DNA of 64,000 nucleotides. Origin: Desulfolithobacter dissulfuricans (GTDB taxonomy: Bacteria > Desulfobacterota > Desulfobulbia > Desulfobulbales > Desulfobulbaceae). The stretch spans positions 2,054,001 to 2,118,000 of the forward strand of contig NZ_AP024233.1 in NCBI RefSeq assembly GCF_025998535.1, read 5' to 3'. Positions 55,250 to 64,000 of this stretch are shown here, piece after piece. Position 1 is the stretch's first letter. Each line of letters opens with the position of its first letter. The notes below the pieces were generated by a model that had not been told where the DNA came from, ran no database searches, and worked only from the letters and a program-made list of their open reading frames with translations. A program made the position numbers and the translations under genes.

Positions 55250-56742
55250 TGCAAGGTGTACTGTTTCAGTTTCATAATCATCTGATCCACGGCAATGATA
55301 TCGGGTTCCCGGGCATACTCTATCAACTGCTGGCCAAGGGCGTGCAGAGCACCGGTCCCGTTACGGTACCGGTCTCTTTGCTGCATCATCCGGCCCAGCT
55401 CTTCGGCGGTGCGCAGATTGCCGCTCGCCTGCAGCTGCTCGAAAATTTCTTCGAGATCCCGGTCCCAGCCGCGCAGTACCTCGGCCTGTTCGGACTGATC
55501 GGGAACTTCCTGGGGCCCGGTGCCGGATGGCTCCGGAGACGGAGATGTCACATCTATATAGGAGGCAACGAGCTTCTCCAAGCCGTCGATACTGAACGGC
55601 TTTGTCAGCTGGTCGGCAAACAGGTCCCGATATTCCGCCATGTCCAAGGCAACCCCGGACATGAGAACAATGGGAATATCAGCTGTTTCGGAATCGTCAC
55701 GCAATTGCTGCGCGATGTCGCGGCCATCGATCCCGGCCAGGTCAAGATCGAGCAGAATCAGGCCAGGCCGCTGCTGCCTGGCCAGATGCAGCCCCTGGTC
55801 GGCAGAGTTGGCAACCAGCACCTCCACCGGCGAATCCAGGTAGACGTCTTCGATGACATCAGTGATCATGGCCATGTCGTCCACAACCAGTAACTTCTGG
55901 TTCAGCGCCGGTGGCCTACTCTTCGCCTCACCAGGAGCAGGCGTATATTCATTAAGATAATCGACCACCGGCTCGACTCCCGAGAGCCTGAGGGTAAAGA
56001 TACTGCCCTGCCCGGGACTGCTGACCAGACTTATCTGGCCTCCCATGAGGGCGGCCAACCGACCGCTGAGCGTCAGGCCGAAACCGGATCCGACATACTT
56101 GGGGCCGGTTCCGGAACGATCGGGCTGCAACAGTTCCAGGATGCGCTGCTGCTCCTCTGGCGGGATACCGACGCCGCTGTCCGAGACCGAGAGGAGAATA
56201 TCCCAGTCCTGGTCGGAATTTTTTGCCGGCACTCCCTCCACCAGAATCACCACCTGTCCTTCAGGGGTGAAGGCGATGGCGTTACTGACCAGGTTCAGCA
56301 GAATATGCTTGAGATGAACACCGTCGAGGAGAAAGACCGGCGGCAGATTATCAACGATGCGACAGGAGAGTTCAATATTCTTCTCCCGTATTCTTTCCTG
56401 GTAGAAGTCCTTTATCTCCTCGAGGAGAGCGCCCAGGTGAGTCGGGGTTCTGGTTATCTGCAGGCTGCCGGAATCGATCTTGGACAGCATGATGATATCA
56501 TTGAGCATGGATACCAGGATGGCACCGCTCTTGAGGATGGCCGAGACATACCGCTGTTCCCGCTCCGGGAGGTCGGCAGCGGCCAGCATCTCGGCATACC
56601 CGAGTATGGCGTTCATTGGCGTACGAATCTCATGGTTCATATTCGCAATGAACTCGCTTTTCATGCGACTCGCTGCCTCTGCGACCTCTTTATCCTGGAG
56701 CAGCCTCCTGGTCCTGGTATCAATCAAATTTTCCATGCTCAT
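55237..56742 (-). CDS. Hybrid histidine kinase with C-terminal receiver
   Basis: About 501 residues, no membrane helix. H box ANMNHEIRTPMNAI, N box LLNLVSNAIAFTPEG, G boxes SGVGIPPEEQ and GSGFGLTLSGRL, then a receiver (LLVVDDMAMI, LILLDLDLAG, LTKPFS) and a helical tail of ~90 residues that may be an Hpt-like module without a visible catalytic His. The start near MSMENLID (56742) is chosen over 56832 because the extension is not protein-like. Its overlap with the HD-GYP gene suggests a phosphorelay that lowers c-di-GMP. Confidence 0.85.
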   Translation of the reverse strand: MSMENLIDTRTRRLLQDKEVAEAASRMKSEFIANMNHEIRTPMNAILGYAEMLAAADLPEREQRYVSAILKSGAILVSMLNDIIMLSKIDSGSLQITRTPTHLGALLEEIKDFYQERIREKNIELSCRIVDNLPPVFLLDGVHLKHILLNLVSNAIAFTPEGQVVILVEGVPAKNSDQDWDILLSVSDSGVGIPPEEQQRILELLQPDRSGTGPKYVGSGFGLTLSGRLAALMGGQISLVSSPGQGSIFTLRLSGVEPVVDYLNEYTPAPGEAKSRPPALNQKLLVVDDMAMITDVIEDVYLDSPVEVLVANSADQGLHLARQQRPGLILLDLDLAGIDGRDIAQQLRDDSETADIPIVLMSGVALDMAEYRDLFADQLTKPFSIDGLEKLVASYIDVTSPSPEPSGTGPQEVPDQSEQAEVLRGWDRDLEEIFEQLQASGNLRTAEELGRMMQQRDRYRNGTGALHALGQQLIEYAREPDIIAVDQMIMKLKQYTLQWKQ

Positions 56743-56843
56743 TATCTGACAACATCCTGTCCCGGAAACAGCCCTTCGCAGGCCACTGTTTATCAGCAGC
56801 CCGCTGACCTGTAAAACCGATGCCGGGCACACCCTGTCTGCTC

Positions 56844-56875
56844 AAAAAAATCCGGGGCCACGACATCCGGCCCCG
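56844..56875 (-). terminator. Terminator downstream of the cobyrinate synthase gene
   Basis: Stem cggggcc/ggccccg (56853-56859 / 56869-56875) followed by seven T on the minus strand. Confidence 0.88.
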
Positions 56876-56999
56876 AAACAGAGATATCAACTGTCCATCG
56901 CCCCCTGCCCTGCCATGTACCAGATGGTGCGGAGTGCGTCATTCTTGTGACATTATAGCAGTAAACGTGGGCGAGAGCAAAAAAGTGTTGGCCAAAACA

Positions 57000-58394
57000 T
57001 CAGCGATTGACCACGTTTTTATACTGTAATGCCTGACGGACAAGCCCTTCGGCCCAGAGCGGGGTACCGGGCGCCAGGACATGAGTGTATAATGCCATAA
57101 CATTTTTCTTCACCAGCCCGTCGCGCCTGTCCATGAATCCGACCCCGCGTTCAATGCGCAGGGCCAGTTCCGCGCTGGTCCCGTTCCACTCCATGATGGT
57201 GGAATAGCGGAATTCATGGCCCTTGACCCGGGTTCCCACCGGATAGAAGGGATTTTCCCGGTCCACGGTGAAGATGGAGTAACCATGGGCCTGGGGCTTG
57301 CCCGACAGACCGAAGGTGACCGGAAAGACCCCAGCCAGGGGATATTCCCGGCCATCGAGGATGATGGAGCGGCCAAGAAATATAAGCCCGCCGCATTCCG
57401 CGTACATCGGCAGCCCCTTTTCAGCCATGGTCCGCACCGATTCCCGGAACGAGACGTTGTCGGCCAGCTGCCGGGCACTGGTTTCGGGAAACCCGCCCCC
57501 GATGTAGAGGCCGTCCAGGCCATCGGGCAGTTTCCCGGCCTCCAGAGCATTGATCATCACCAGCCTGGCCCCGGCCCGGCGCAGGGCCTCCAGGTTTTCC
57601 TCGTAATAGAACTGGAAGGCCGCGTCCCTGAGGATGCCGATGGTCACCCTTTCCCCTGAGACCACCTTTGACTCTCCCGTGACCGGAGACACCCCGGTTT
57701 CCCCCATCAGGGAGGTGATGGCCTCCAGATCAAAATGTTTTCGGGCTATCCTGGCCAGCTGATCCACGGCTTCATCGGCGGTGCCATATTCCTGGTGGGG
57801 GGTCACCCCGAGATGACGCATGGGAAAGATATCACGTTTCATCCGCGGGACAATGCCCAGAACCGGGACATCGGTGTATCGCTCCATGGATTCACGGATA
57901 ATGCGTTCATGGCGGGCAGTGGCAATCTGGTTGAGGATCACCCCGGCGATCCGGACCCGTCTGTCCAGTTCCCGGCAGCCGAGAACCAGGGCGGCAACGG
58001 TCCGGGTTGTCTTGGAGCAGTTCACCACCAGCAGTACCGGCAGGTCCAGGTGCAGGGCAAGCTCGGCGGTAGAGAAGCCGCCCTCGGCATTGACCCCGTC
58101 ATACAGCCCCCGGTTACCCTCGACAATGGCGTACTCGGCGCCGACGCCATGGGTCCGGTAGGAGTGGGTTATGGTTTCGGGATCCATGAGAAAGGGATCC
58201 AGGTTATAGCACGGCCGCCCGGCAGCCGTGGTCAGCCAGCCGGCATCGATATAATCAGGCCCTTTCTTGAAGGGTACCACGCTCCGTCCGGCTTCCCGCA
58301 GGGCTGCGACCAGGCCCACCGAAACCACGGATTTTCCTGAGCCACCGCTCATCCCGGCCACCACCAGCCCTTGTACCTTGTTGGTTTTCTGCAT
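57000..58394 (-). CDS. Cobyrinate a,c-diamide synthase-like (CobB/CbiA/DsrN)
   Basis: A 464-residue ATP-dependent amidase. N-terminal P-loop GMSGGSGKS (14-22), KKGPDYID, EGNRGLYDG, and a class I glutamine amidotransferase domain with the nucleophile Cys in YAECGGLIFLG. It amidates a and c side chains of cobyrinate. In sulfate reducers a very similar protein, DsrN, makes siroamide for dissimilatory sulfite reductase, so both roles are open; no dsr or cob gene is adjacent. The start MQKTNK at 58394 is chosen over 58454, whose extension lies in the repeat. Confidence 0.88.
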   Translation of the reverse strand: MQKTNKVQGLVVAGMSGGSGKSVVSVGLVAALREAGRSVVPFKKGPDYIDAGWLTTAAGRPCYNLDPFLMDPETITHSYRTHGVGAEYAIVEGNRGLYDGVNAEGGFSTAELALHLDLPVLLVVNCSKTTRTVAALVLGCRELDRRVRIAGVILNQIATARHERIIRESMERYTDVPVLGIVPRMKRDIFPMRHLGVTPHQEYGTADEAVDQLARIARKHFDLEAITSLMGETGVSPVTGESKVVSGERVTIGILRDAAFQFYYEENLEALRRAGARLVMINALEAGKLPDGLDGLYIGGGFPETSARQLADNVSFRESVRTMAEKGLPMYAECGGLIFLGRSIILDGREYPLAGVFPVTFGLSGKPQAHGYSIFTVDRENPFYPVGTRVKGHEFRYSTIMEWNGTSAELALRIERGVGFMDRRDGLVKKNVMALYTHVLAPGTPLWAEGLVRQALQYKNVVNR

Positions 58395-58416
58395 GATAAT
58401 TGTTTGATAAATAAAA

Positions 58417-58504
58417 TTTATATGAAAGTCTCGTCCCACCCTCCAGGGGGACAACAGCTTTCATGTTACGTTGTGCAGGCCGTGGGAGCCTGCATGGGTG
58501 TTAG
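58417..58504. repeat. Dispersed structured repeat, copy 2
   Basis: 88 bases, matching 14257-14343. It lies 22 bases before the cobyrinate synthase start. The central part can fold as gtccc/gggac in addition to the two stems seen in copy 1. It does not look like a cobalamin riboswitch. Confidence 0.65.
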
Positions 58505-58671
58505 AATAGATGTCCGCCCCTCAAAGGAGCCGGTAATAGCTTTAGCCCGCAGGACGTGTACGTGCACGAACACGATATTTTATGGCAAAGATGTTTCTCC
58601 CTTACCCTGCCCCGGGAACCAGCTTTTCCCTTTTTGATAAAACAGTCGGCAAAGTCTGGCTATTCACCTTT

Positions 58672-58706
58672 CAGGCCGTTAAAAAACGCAGTTTTTCAAC
58701 GGCCTG
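58672..58706. repeat. 16-bp hairpin adjoining the trkA stop codon
   Basis: 58672-58687 and 58691-58706 pair over 16 bp with one mismatch and a 3-base loop. The gttgaaaaac core matches the ends of the 6206-6341 repeat, as if only its termini remain. On the minus strand a T run lies within the stem and not after it. The rest of 58505-58671 shows no gene. Confidence 0.6.
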
Positions 58707-59357
58707 CTATGAGCGTATCTCCCGGCTGTCCGTGGTCTTGCGGATGACGATCAGCCGGTCGCCCTTTTTCAGTTCATAGTCGGCCCGGGGAAGAAACTGA
58801 AAATGGGGCTCGTCCTCCCGCCGGGTGGCGATTACCTGGACCCCGTACCGGTTGGTCAGGTCCAGGTCCTTCAGGGTCTTGCCGGCCCAGCGGTCCACCA
58901 CCAACTCCTGAAACGACATTTCAGTATCAAAACTGGCGTACTGGATAAATCCCGGGATGGCGACCTTGGAGGCCAGGTGCACGGCGGCCAGCTGTTCCGG
59001 GATGATCACCGTATCCACCCCGACCTTGTAGAGCAGTCTCTGGTGATCAGGGTTCACCGCCTTGACCCAGACCTCCTCAACCCCAAGCTCTTTCAGGTAC
59101 ATGGAGATCATGGTGGAGGCGGCAATGGAATCGCCCACGCTGACCAGCACATGGGTCATCTCCCGGATACCCAGCTGTTCCAGGGCATCCTTGTTGGTGG
59201 CATCGGTCCGGTACACCTGGGCGAGCACGTCCCGGGCCTTCTGCACCTTGGCCGACTGGTTGTCGATCCCCACAACCTTGTACCCCAGCTCGGCCAGGGT
59301 CTGGGCAAAATAGAAGCCGAACTTGCCAAGACCAATGACTGCGATTTCCTTTTTCAT
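58707..59357 (-). CDS. Potassium uptake regulatory subunit (TrkA/KtrA)
   Basis: A 216-residue RCK protein: Rossmann start VIGLGKFGFYFAQTLAELG, D at the end of the second strand, and a C-terminal TrkA-C domain (LVVDRWAGKTLKDLDLTNRY ... LKKGDRLIVI). It gates TrkH by nucleotide binding. Start at 59357 follows GAGGGTG; the frame from 59384 is less likely. It follows the channel gene, 145 bases downstream. Confidence 0.92.
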   Translation of the reverse strand: MKKEIAVIGLGKFGFYFAQTLAELGYKVVGIDNQSAKVQKARDVLAQVYRTDATNKDALEQLGIREMTHVLVSVGDSIAASTMISMYLKELGVEEVWVKAVNPDHQRLLYKVGVDTVIIPEQLAAVHLASKVAIPGFIQYASFDTEMSFQELVVDRWAGKTLKDLDLTNRYGVQVIATRREDEPHFQFLPRADYELKKGDRLIVIRKTTDSREIRS

Positions 59358-59502
59358 GACACCCTCACCACTCCCCCGCACCACCGACCCGACAAGATCG
59401 GGACGGCGCCGGCAGGAGTATCATTGTAGTACATGAAAGGCGCCACCGGGCCATGCCGGGGGACACCTTCCGATCTCCTGTAGAGGCTGGCCAGGATGGC
59501 CC

Positions 59503-60873
59503 TTAACCGATTAACAGATCTCCCTCCGGACGAAAATAACTTTCCCGGCGCTGGATATTCTGCAGGACCGCGATAAAGAGCAGGGGTCCCAGCCTGCCGA
59601 TAAACATAAGCGCGATGATAATACATTTGCCGGGGAGCGACAGGGTCGGTGTCAAGCCGGTGGACAGCCCGGTGGTGGCAAAGGCGGAGACCACCTCGAA
59701 GACGATCTCCAGCAGCTGTCCCCGGGACTGGATATGGGGCACCTCGCCGCCCTCGGTGACACTTAGCAAAAGCACGGCCACGCAGATGATGGAAACCGAG
59801 AACAGGGTCAGGACCAGGGCCCGGTTCAGTGTTTCCCGGCTGGTGGCGATGCTGCCGACCACCACCTGTTCCCTGCCCCGGATCTGGGCCACGAAAAAGG
59901 CAACCATGACCCGAAAGGTGGTCACCTTGATGCCACCGCCGCACGAACCCGGGGCCGCGCCGATCAGCATGAGAAAGATAATAACCAGCAGAGAGACATT
60001 GGTCATGTGCTCGATGCCCACGGTGTTGAAACCGGCGGTCCGGCTGGTCACCGACTGAAAGAGGCTCACCAGGAGCGCCGTCGCCGTGGGCAGGCTGCGC
60101 TCATACAGGGCGTAGTCTGCCACATAGACCAGCAGCCAGCCAAAAACGATGAGAAAAAGCGTGGTCTGCAGCACCACCCGGGTATACCAGGTCAGGCGGA
60201 CCGGCCTGCGGGTATGGGTAACCGCTTGCCTGGTCCGGGCCCCCAGCCAGGTGCCGGTTTCCACCAGCACGGAAAACCCAATGCCACCCAGCACGATCAG
60301 GGCGATAAAGACCAGGTTGACCGGCAGGCTGCTCTGCCAGCGCATCAGGCTGTCGGGGTAGAGGGAAAAACCGGCGTTACAGAAGGCGGAAACCGCGTGA
60401 AACACCGCCAAATAGCTGTCCATGCCGCCACCGGAAGCCAGGGGCAGCAACACGGCGCCCAAGGCCTCGATGCCCAGGGTGAGCAGAACGATACTGATCA
60501 GAAACCGGCCCAGGTGGAAGGAGGGATCATGGAGCAGATTCTGACCCACGGCGATGCGGTCGGTGAGCGAGACCCGCTGGCGCAGGAGATACATGGCCAG
60601 GGATGTCAGGGTCATGATCCCCAGCCCGCCCACCTGGATGAGGACGAGGATCACCGTCTGGCCGAACCGACTGTAGACGGTGCCGGTATCCACCACGGCA
60701 AGACCGGTGACACAGGTGGCCGAGGTGGCGGTAAAGAGCGCATCTATCCAGGAGATCGCTGATGTGCCCCGGCTGTAGTCCGAATGCAGCAGCACGGCGC
60801 CGATCAGGATGGTGAGGCCGAAGAACAGGATCGGAAAGAGAAGCGGGTGTATAGTTAAGCGAATTCTGCGCAT
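59503..60873 (-). CDS. Potassium uptake channel subunit (TrkH/KtrB)
   Basis: A 456-residue transporter with four M-P-M repeats; filter-like segments TSATCVTGLAVVDTG, AFCNAGFSLYPDSL, SRTAGFNTVGIEHM and FATTGLSTGLTP each carry the expected glycine, and GGGIKVTTFRV is the conserved gating loop. Inner membrane; works with the TrkA-type protein beside it. Confidence 0.94.
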   Translation of the reverse strand: MRRIRLTIHPLLFPILFFGLTILIGAVLLHSDYSRGTSAISWIDALFTATSATCVTGLAVVDTGTVYSRFGQTVILVLIQVGGLGIMTLTSLAMYLLRQRVSLTDRIAVGQNLLHDPSFHLGRFLISIVLLTLGIEALGAVLLPLASGGGMDSYLAVFHAVSAFCNAGFSLYPDSLMRWQSSLPVNLVFIALIVLGGIGFSVLVETGTWLGARTRQAVTHTRRPVRLTWYTRVVLQTTLFLIVFGWLLVYVADYALYERSLPTATALLVSLFQSVTSRTAGFNTVGIEHMTNVSLLVIIFLMLIGAAPGSCGGGIKVTTFRVMVAFFVAQIRGREQVVVGSIATSRETLNRALVLTLFSVSIICVAVLLLSVTEGGEVPHIQSRGQLLEIVFEVVSAFATTGLSTGLTPTLSLPGKCIIIALMFIGRLGPLLFIAVLQNIQRRESYFRPEGDLLIG

Positions 60874-60942
60874 GGCGGCAAATGTAGTCCAGGAGGACGG
60901 ACCTGTCCAGCACTGGTTGGGCGGCGGGGAGGAGAACTGTTC

Positions 60943-62085
60943 TCACAGCGGTATTGACAGCATGTCCAGGAGCCAGGCATGGTAGCGCGGGCCCAGCCTG
61001 ACCCAGGAAAAACGCTCGGTCAGCTCCAGCCGCTCTTCCCGCTCCATGGCCGGCCGGGTCCGGAGCAGCTCGCGCAGCCTGGCGACAAAGGAAGCATCCC
61101 TGTAGCGGTATCTGTCCGGAAAATTTTCCACGTAGGCCAGCCGGTCCGGCACCAGCGGCCAGCAGCCCGCCCGGACCGCTTCGAGCACCGCGATGCCGAA
61201 AAATTCATGCCGGGCCGTGGAGACAACAATATCACCCCGGCCAAGAAAGGCAGCATAGGCTTCCCTGTCCGGTGCGTAGCCGAAATGCAGAAGCTGGCGC
61301 TGAAACATCTCTTCCACCCGGGAAAAAATGGCTGGCCGGTTCCTGAAATGCTCACCCAGGACCAGGAGCCTGAAATCGACACCCCCGGCGGCCAGCCGTT
61401 CCAGGGCATGAAAGAAAAACTCCGGGTCCTTGTCGTGTTCCCAGCGATGGTTCCAGACAATGACCGGCAGATCTGCCCGATGTTTCTGTTTTGCTGCCCT
61501 GTCCATGGGACGGAAATCGATTCCCGGCGGCAGGACCCTGCTCTTGGCCAGGATCTGGTCGGCCAGGTCCACGACCTTCATATCGGTTGCCTTTTTAAGA
61601 AAAAACCGGACACCCTCGAGGAAGGTGTCCCGGTTATAGCAGGAGTTGAACGCCAAGGTATCGGCGGCCAGAGCCGAGGTGAAATTGATGGCAGTGAACT
61701 GGAACCGCTGCGGATCATCCACCTGGCCGGGATAGGCGAACTGGTTTTCATGGAAATACAGCGCGGCCGGCAAGCGGATACCTTCGCGTCCGAGCAGGGC
61801 CTGGAGCACGGAGAGATCCAGGAAGGTGGAGACCAGGAGGCCGTCGAACCGCGCCCCCTTTGCATACATATCCTTCACCTGCCGGGCCATCCACGGGGCA
61901 GCCAGCTGCATGCGCATCTTCCATTTCCGGGCCGGCAGTGAAACGAGGGTAAAATCCATGTCCACGTGCTGAAAAAGTCCCTGGAGGAAGGCCCGGTGGG
62001 AACCGCCGTAATAGGGTTCAAGGACACAGATCCGCGCCCTCTGCTTGCCATTAATGCGATTGAGTACTATTTTTTCTTCATTCAT
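60943..62085 (-). CDS. DUF3524 glycosyltransferase, QTMAN-like
   Basis: A 380-residue GT4-like enzyme. [16 protein letters not shown] at the start, [10 protein letters not shown], and [20 protein letters not shown] are marks of the DUF3524 / GTDC1 family. The animal member is the tRNA-queuosine mannosyltransferase QTMAN; bacterial members are largely untested. A role in mannosylating queuosine on tRNA-Asp is therefore possible but inferred. It runs divergent from the AIM24 gene and shares no operon. Confidence 0.83.
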   Translation of the reverse strand: MNEEKIVLNRINGKQRARICVLEPYYGGSHRAFLQGLFQHVDMDFTLVSLPARKWKMRMQLAAPWMARQVKDMYAKGARFDGLLVSTFLDLSVLQALLGREGIRLPAALYFHENQFAYPGQVDDPQRFQFTAINFTSALAADTLAFNSCYNRDTFLEGVRFFLKKATDMKVVDLADQILAKSRVLPPGIDFRPMDRAAKQKHRADLPVIVWNHRWEHDKDPEFFFHALERLAAGGVDFRLLVLGEHFRNRPAIFSRVEEMFQRQLLHFGYAPDREAYAAFLGRGDIVVSTARHEFFGIAVLEAVRAGCWPLVPDRLAYVENFPDRYRYRDASFVARLRELLRTRPAMEREERLELTERFSWVRLGPRYHAWLLDMLSIPL

Positions 62086-62187
62086 GGTGGATTTTTATAT
62101 ACCATAGAGTACAGGGAAAAGAGTCTGCTTTATTCAGGGCCACTGGATAGCAGAAAACAACCCTCACCCAGACAAGAGGTACATACG

Positions 62188-63189
62188 ATGGCACGCTGGT
62201 ACGTCGCGGTCAATGGCACATCCACCGGTCCGTTTTCCCTGGACCAGATACGCAAATCCCTGGCCAGTGGGGAGTACACCGACACTACCCTGGTCTGGCG
62301 GGACGGTTTTTCCGACTGGCTGCCCATGGGCGAGGTGGAGGAGCTGAGCGGTCCGGCCCGGGAAGCGGCACCAGCGCCTCCGCCGGTCTCCGGACAGCGG
62401 GCCCATGAGATCGACTTCAAGATCTTCGGCCACGAGATGCAGTTTGTCGAGATCGAGCTCGACCCAGGCGAGAGCGCAGTCTCCGAGGCCGGGGCCATGA
62501 TGTACATGTCGGACCGGATCACCATGAAAACAGTCTTTGGCGACGGCTCGGACGAATCCCAGAGCGGCGGATTTTTCGACCGGATGCTGGGGGCGGGCAA
62601 GCGGCTGATCACCGGGGAAAGCCTATTTATCACCGTGTTCACCTTCGAAGGCCAGGGCAAGGGCCGGGTGGCCTTCGCCTCACCCTATCCGGGAAAAATC
62701 ATCCCCCTGGACCTGAAAAAGTATAACCAGCGGCTCATCTGCCAGAAAGACGCCTTTCTCTGCGCGGCCAAGGGCGTGTCCATCGGGGTGGCCTTTCAGA
62801 AAAAGATCGGCGTGGCCCTGTTTGGCGGGGAGGGCTTCATCATGCAGAAGCTGGAGGGCGATGGCCTGGTCTTTCTCCATGCCGGCGGGACCATTGTCGA
62901 AAAACAGCTGGAACCGGGCGAGATTCTCCGGGTCGATACCGGCTGCCTGGTAGGGCTGACCGAGACGGTTCAGTATGACATTGAATTTGTCGGTGATGTC
63001 AAGTCGGCCCTTTTCGGTGGCGAGGGATTTTTCTTTGCCACCCTGCGCGGCCCAGGCCATGTCTGGCTCCAGTCCCTGCCCTTCTCCCGCCTGGCGGGTC
63101 GCATCTGGAGAGCCGCGCCCCAGGCCGGCGGCCAGAGCCGGGGTGAAGGATCGGTCCTGGGCGGCATCGCCACCATGTTTGAACGATAA
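62188..63189 (+). CDS. GYF_2 domain plus AIM24/TIGR00266 protein
   Basis: A 333-residue protein. Residues 1-55 are a GYF_2 domain ([18 protein letters not shown] ... [10 protein letters not shown]). The rest is a TIGR00266/AIM24 beta-fold: [41 protein letters not shown], and a glycine-rich C-terminus. AAGAGG before ATG 62188 sets the start. Function in bacteria is unknown. It is followed 6 bases later by the HEQAH protein. Confidence 0.85.
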   Translation: MARWYVAVNGTSTGPFSLDQIRKSLASGEYTDTTLVWRDGFSDWLPMGEVEELSGPAREAAPAPPPVSGQRAHEIDFKIFGHEMQFVEIELDPGESAVSEAGAMMYMSDRITMKTVFGDGSDESQSGGFFDRMLGAGKRLITGESLFITVFTFEGQGKGRVAFASPYPGKIIPLDLKKYNQRLICQKDAFLCAAKGVSIGVAFQKKIGVALFGGEGFIMQKLEGDGLVFLHAGGTIVEKQLEPGEILRVDTGCLVGLTETVQYDIEFVGDVKSALFGGEGFFFATLRGPGHVWLQSLPFSRLAGRIWRAAPQAGGQSRGEGSVLGGIATMFER

Positions 63190-63195
63190 GATGTC

Positions 63196-63981
63196 ATGGC
63201 CATCTCCCCTGTGACATACAGCCCTTGGAGCGGCTTGCAGAACGCGGATGTCTCTGCCCGCGCAGGATCCCGTCTGCGCTCCGAACCGGTGCGCAGGGTC
63301 ATTATTCCTGCGGCCCCGGCAGACACGGGCCAGGAGCAGCCCCCGCAGGGAACCGACGACCGGGTGACCATCTCTGCCGAAGGCCGGAAACAGGCCCGGG
63401 CCAATGGCCGAAACGGTGAGCGCGACAGGGCGGGAGAACCGGGAAACAGCCGGGACACCGAGAGTGCCGGAACCGACCGGCAGGCCCCGAAAAAATCGGC
63501 CGACAGCGACAGCCGGCTTACCGCCGAAGAACAGCAGGCCCTGATGCAGCTCAAACAGCGGGACCGGGAAGTCCGCTCCCACGAGCAGGCCCACCTGGCC
63601 AATGCCGGCGGCTATGCCCGCGGCGGAGCCTCCTTTTCCTATCAGACCGGGCCCGACGGCCGGCGCTACGCCGTTGGCGGTGAAGTGCCCATCGATATAA
63701 GCAGGGAATCGACCCCGGAACAGACCATCCAGAAGATGCGGACTGTCCGGAGGGCTGCCATGGCCCCGGCCAACCCCTCGTCGGCGGACAGAAACATTGC
63801 CGCCACGGCGAGCAAGAAAGAGGGTGAGGCCCTGCGCGAGCTGCGTACCGAGCAGCAGGAGGGTGGCGAATCGCTGGCCGGAGGAACCGTGGAACCGGCC
63901 ACCGAGACCCCCGACAGCAGCGGGGCCGGCCCGATCAGCGATGAAACGGTGACCGGCGGGCGGATATCGGTCATTGCCTGA
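63196..63981 (+). CDS. SprA-related putative metalloprotease (HEQAH)
   Basis: A 261-residue protein: a disordered, charged N-terminal half, then VRSHEQAHLANAGGYARGGASFSYQTGPDGRRYAVGGEV, the SprA-related / CJM1_0395 family core with HEQAH at 129-133 as a zinc-like HExxH motif. EVPIDIS and a long Q/E-rich tail follow. The family is described as putative metalloproteases; activity is unproven. Confidence 0.83.
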   Translation: MAISPVTYSPWSGLQNADVSARAGSRLRSEPVRRVIIPAAPADTGQEQPPQGTDDRVTISAEGRKQARANGRNGERDRAGEPGNSRDTESAGTDRQAPKKSADSDSRLTAEEQQALMQLKQRDREVRSHEQAHLANAGGYARGGASFSYQTGPDGRRYAVGGEVPIDISRESTPEQTIQKMRTVRRAAMAPANPSSADRNIAATASKKEGEALRELRTEQQEGGESLAGGTVEPATETPDSSGAGPISDETVTGGRISVIA

Positions 63982-64000
63982 GGCCGGCCGGGAAGGTCAC

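Noticed and set aside
58395-58706. Cobalamin riboswitch upstream of the cobyrinate synthase-like gene
   Set aside because: No B12-box-like or long multi-stem arrangement is seen; the region holds a dispersed repeat also found before an unrelated gene.
62680-63594. 304-residue minus-strand frame
   Set aside because: Antisense to the AIM24 and HEQAH genes, both of which have ribosome sites and family motifs.
1-64000. CRISPR array or cas genes
   Set aside because: No regularly spaced short repeats and no Cas-like proteins were found.

Overview
The window is a chromosomal segment of a Gram-negative anaerobe, most likely a sulfate-reducing or related Desulfobacterota bacterium (Desulfobulbales-like). 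This is inferred from a futalosine-type menaquinone operon, a small membrane-anchored c-type cytochrome, a PEP synthase/pyruvate phosphate dikinase regulator, a large methyl-accepting chemotaxis protein, many envelope phosphatases and DedA proteins, and GC-rich codon use. No rRNA or marker gene is present to fix the genus.

Layout. 1-1.25 kb: 3' part of an IS1634-like transposase gene. 1.26-12.2 kb: housekeeping genes (frameshifted pepN, CDF cation exporter, geranylgeranyl-reductase-like flavoprotein, diheme cytochrome, frameshifted ppsR, threonine dehydratase-like enzyme, chemoreceptor, alpha/beta hydrolase, dCMP deaminase). 12.3-28.4 kb: an envelope-lipid neighbourhood with an ArnT-like GT39 transferase and a LABN partner, divergent from a PmrAB/QseBC-type two-component pair, then MFS, a DedA-PAP2-LssY fusion, metallophosphatase, EI24-like protein, ferredoxin, DedA, a GT-GT2 fusion, a second DedA hit at its start by an IS, and PAP2. 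28.7-36.3 kb: a broken PepSY / two-component locus invaded by an IS21-family element and a group II intron that sits inside a dispersed palindromic repeat. 36.4-38.6 kb: purC and two Hsp20 genes. 38.9-46.3 kb: a menaquinone (futalosine) operon, mqnE-mqnC-deaminase-mqnA-menG-ubiX-ubiA-DUF3108. 46.4-50.3 kb: rpoD-like sigma factor, malQ, flavodoxin-like reductase, tRNA-Glu. 50.36-52.2 kb: a second, apparently identical copy of the 1855-bp IS found at 25.9 kb. 52.2-53.3 kb: an AT-rich islet with a bacteriohemerythrin gene. 53.3-64 kb: DUF4350 protein, hybrid kinase plus HD-GYP regulator, cobyrinate a,c-diamide synthase-like protein, Trk potassium uptake pair, a QTMAN-like (DUF3524) glycosyltransferase, a GYF-AIM24 protein and a HEQAH metalloprotease-like protein.

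The most notable signals are: (1) four genes (pepN, ppsR, a histidine kinase and an HD-GYP regulator) whose reading frames are all restored by adding one G to a short G tract, which suggests systematic homopolymer under-calls rather than four pseudogenes; (2) a group II intron with clear GUGYG...AY ends in a ~165-bp palindromic repeat whose uninterrupted copy lies 5 kb away, and whose domain VI seems to carry about 60 extra bases; (3) exact IS boundaries with 9-bp and 6-bp target duplications, including one IS two bases from a dedA start codon and one inside a signal peptide; (4) an 87-88-bp structured repeat upstream of two unrelated genes; and (5) the envelope-lipid cluster as the best candidate for a coordinated system not fully described.
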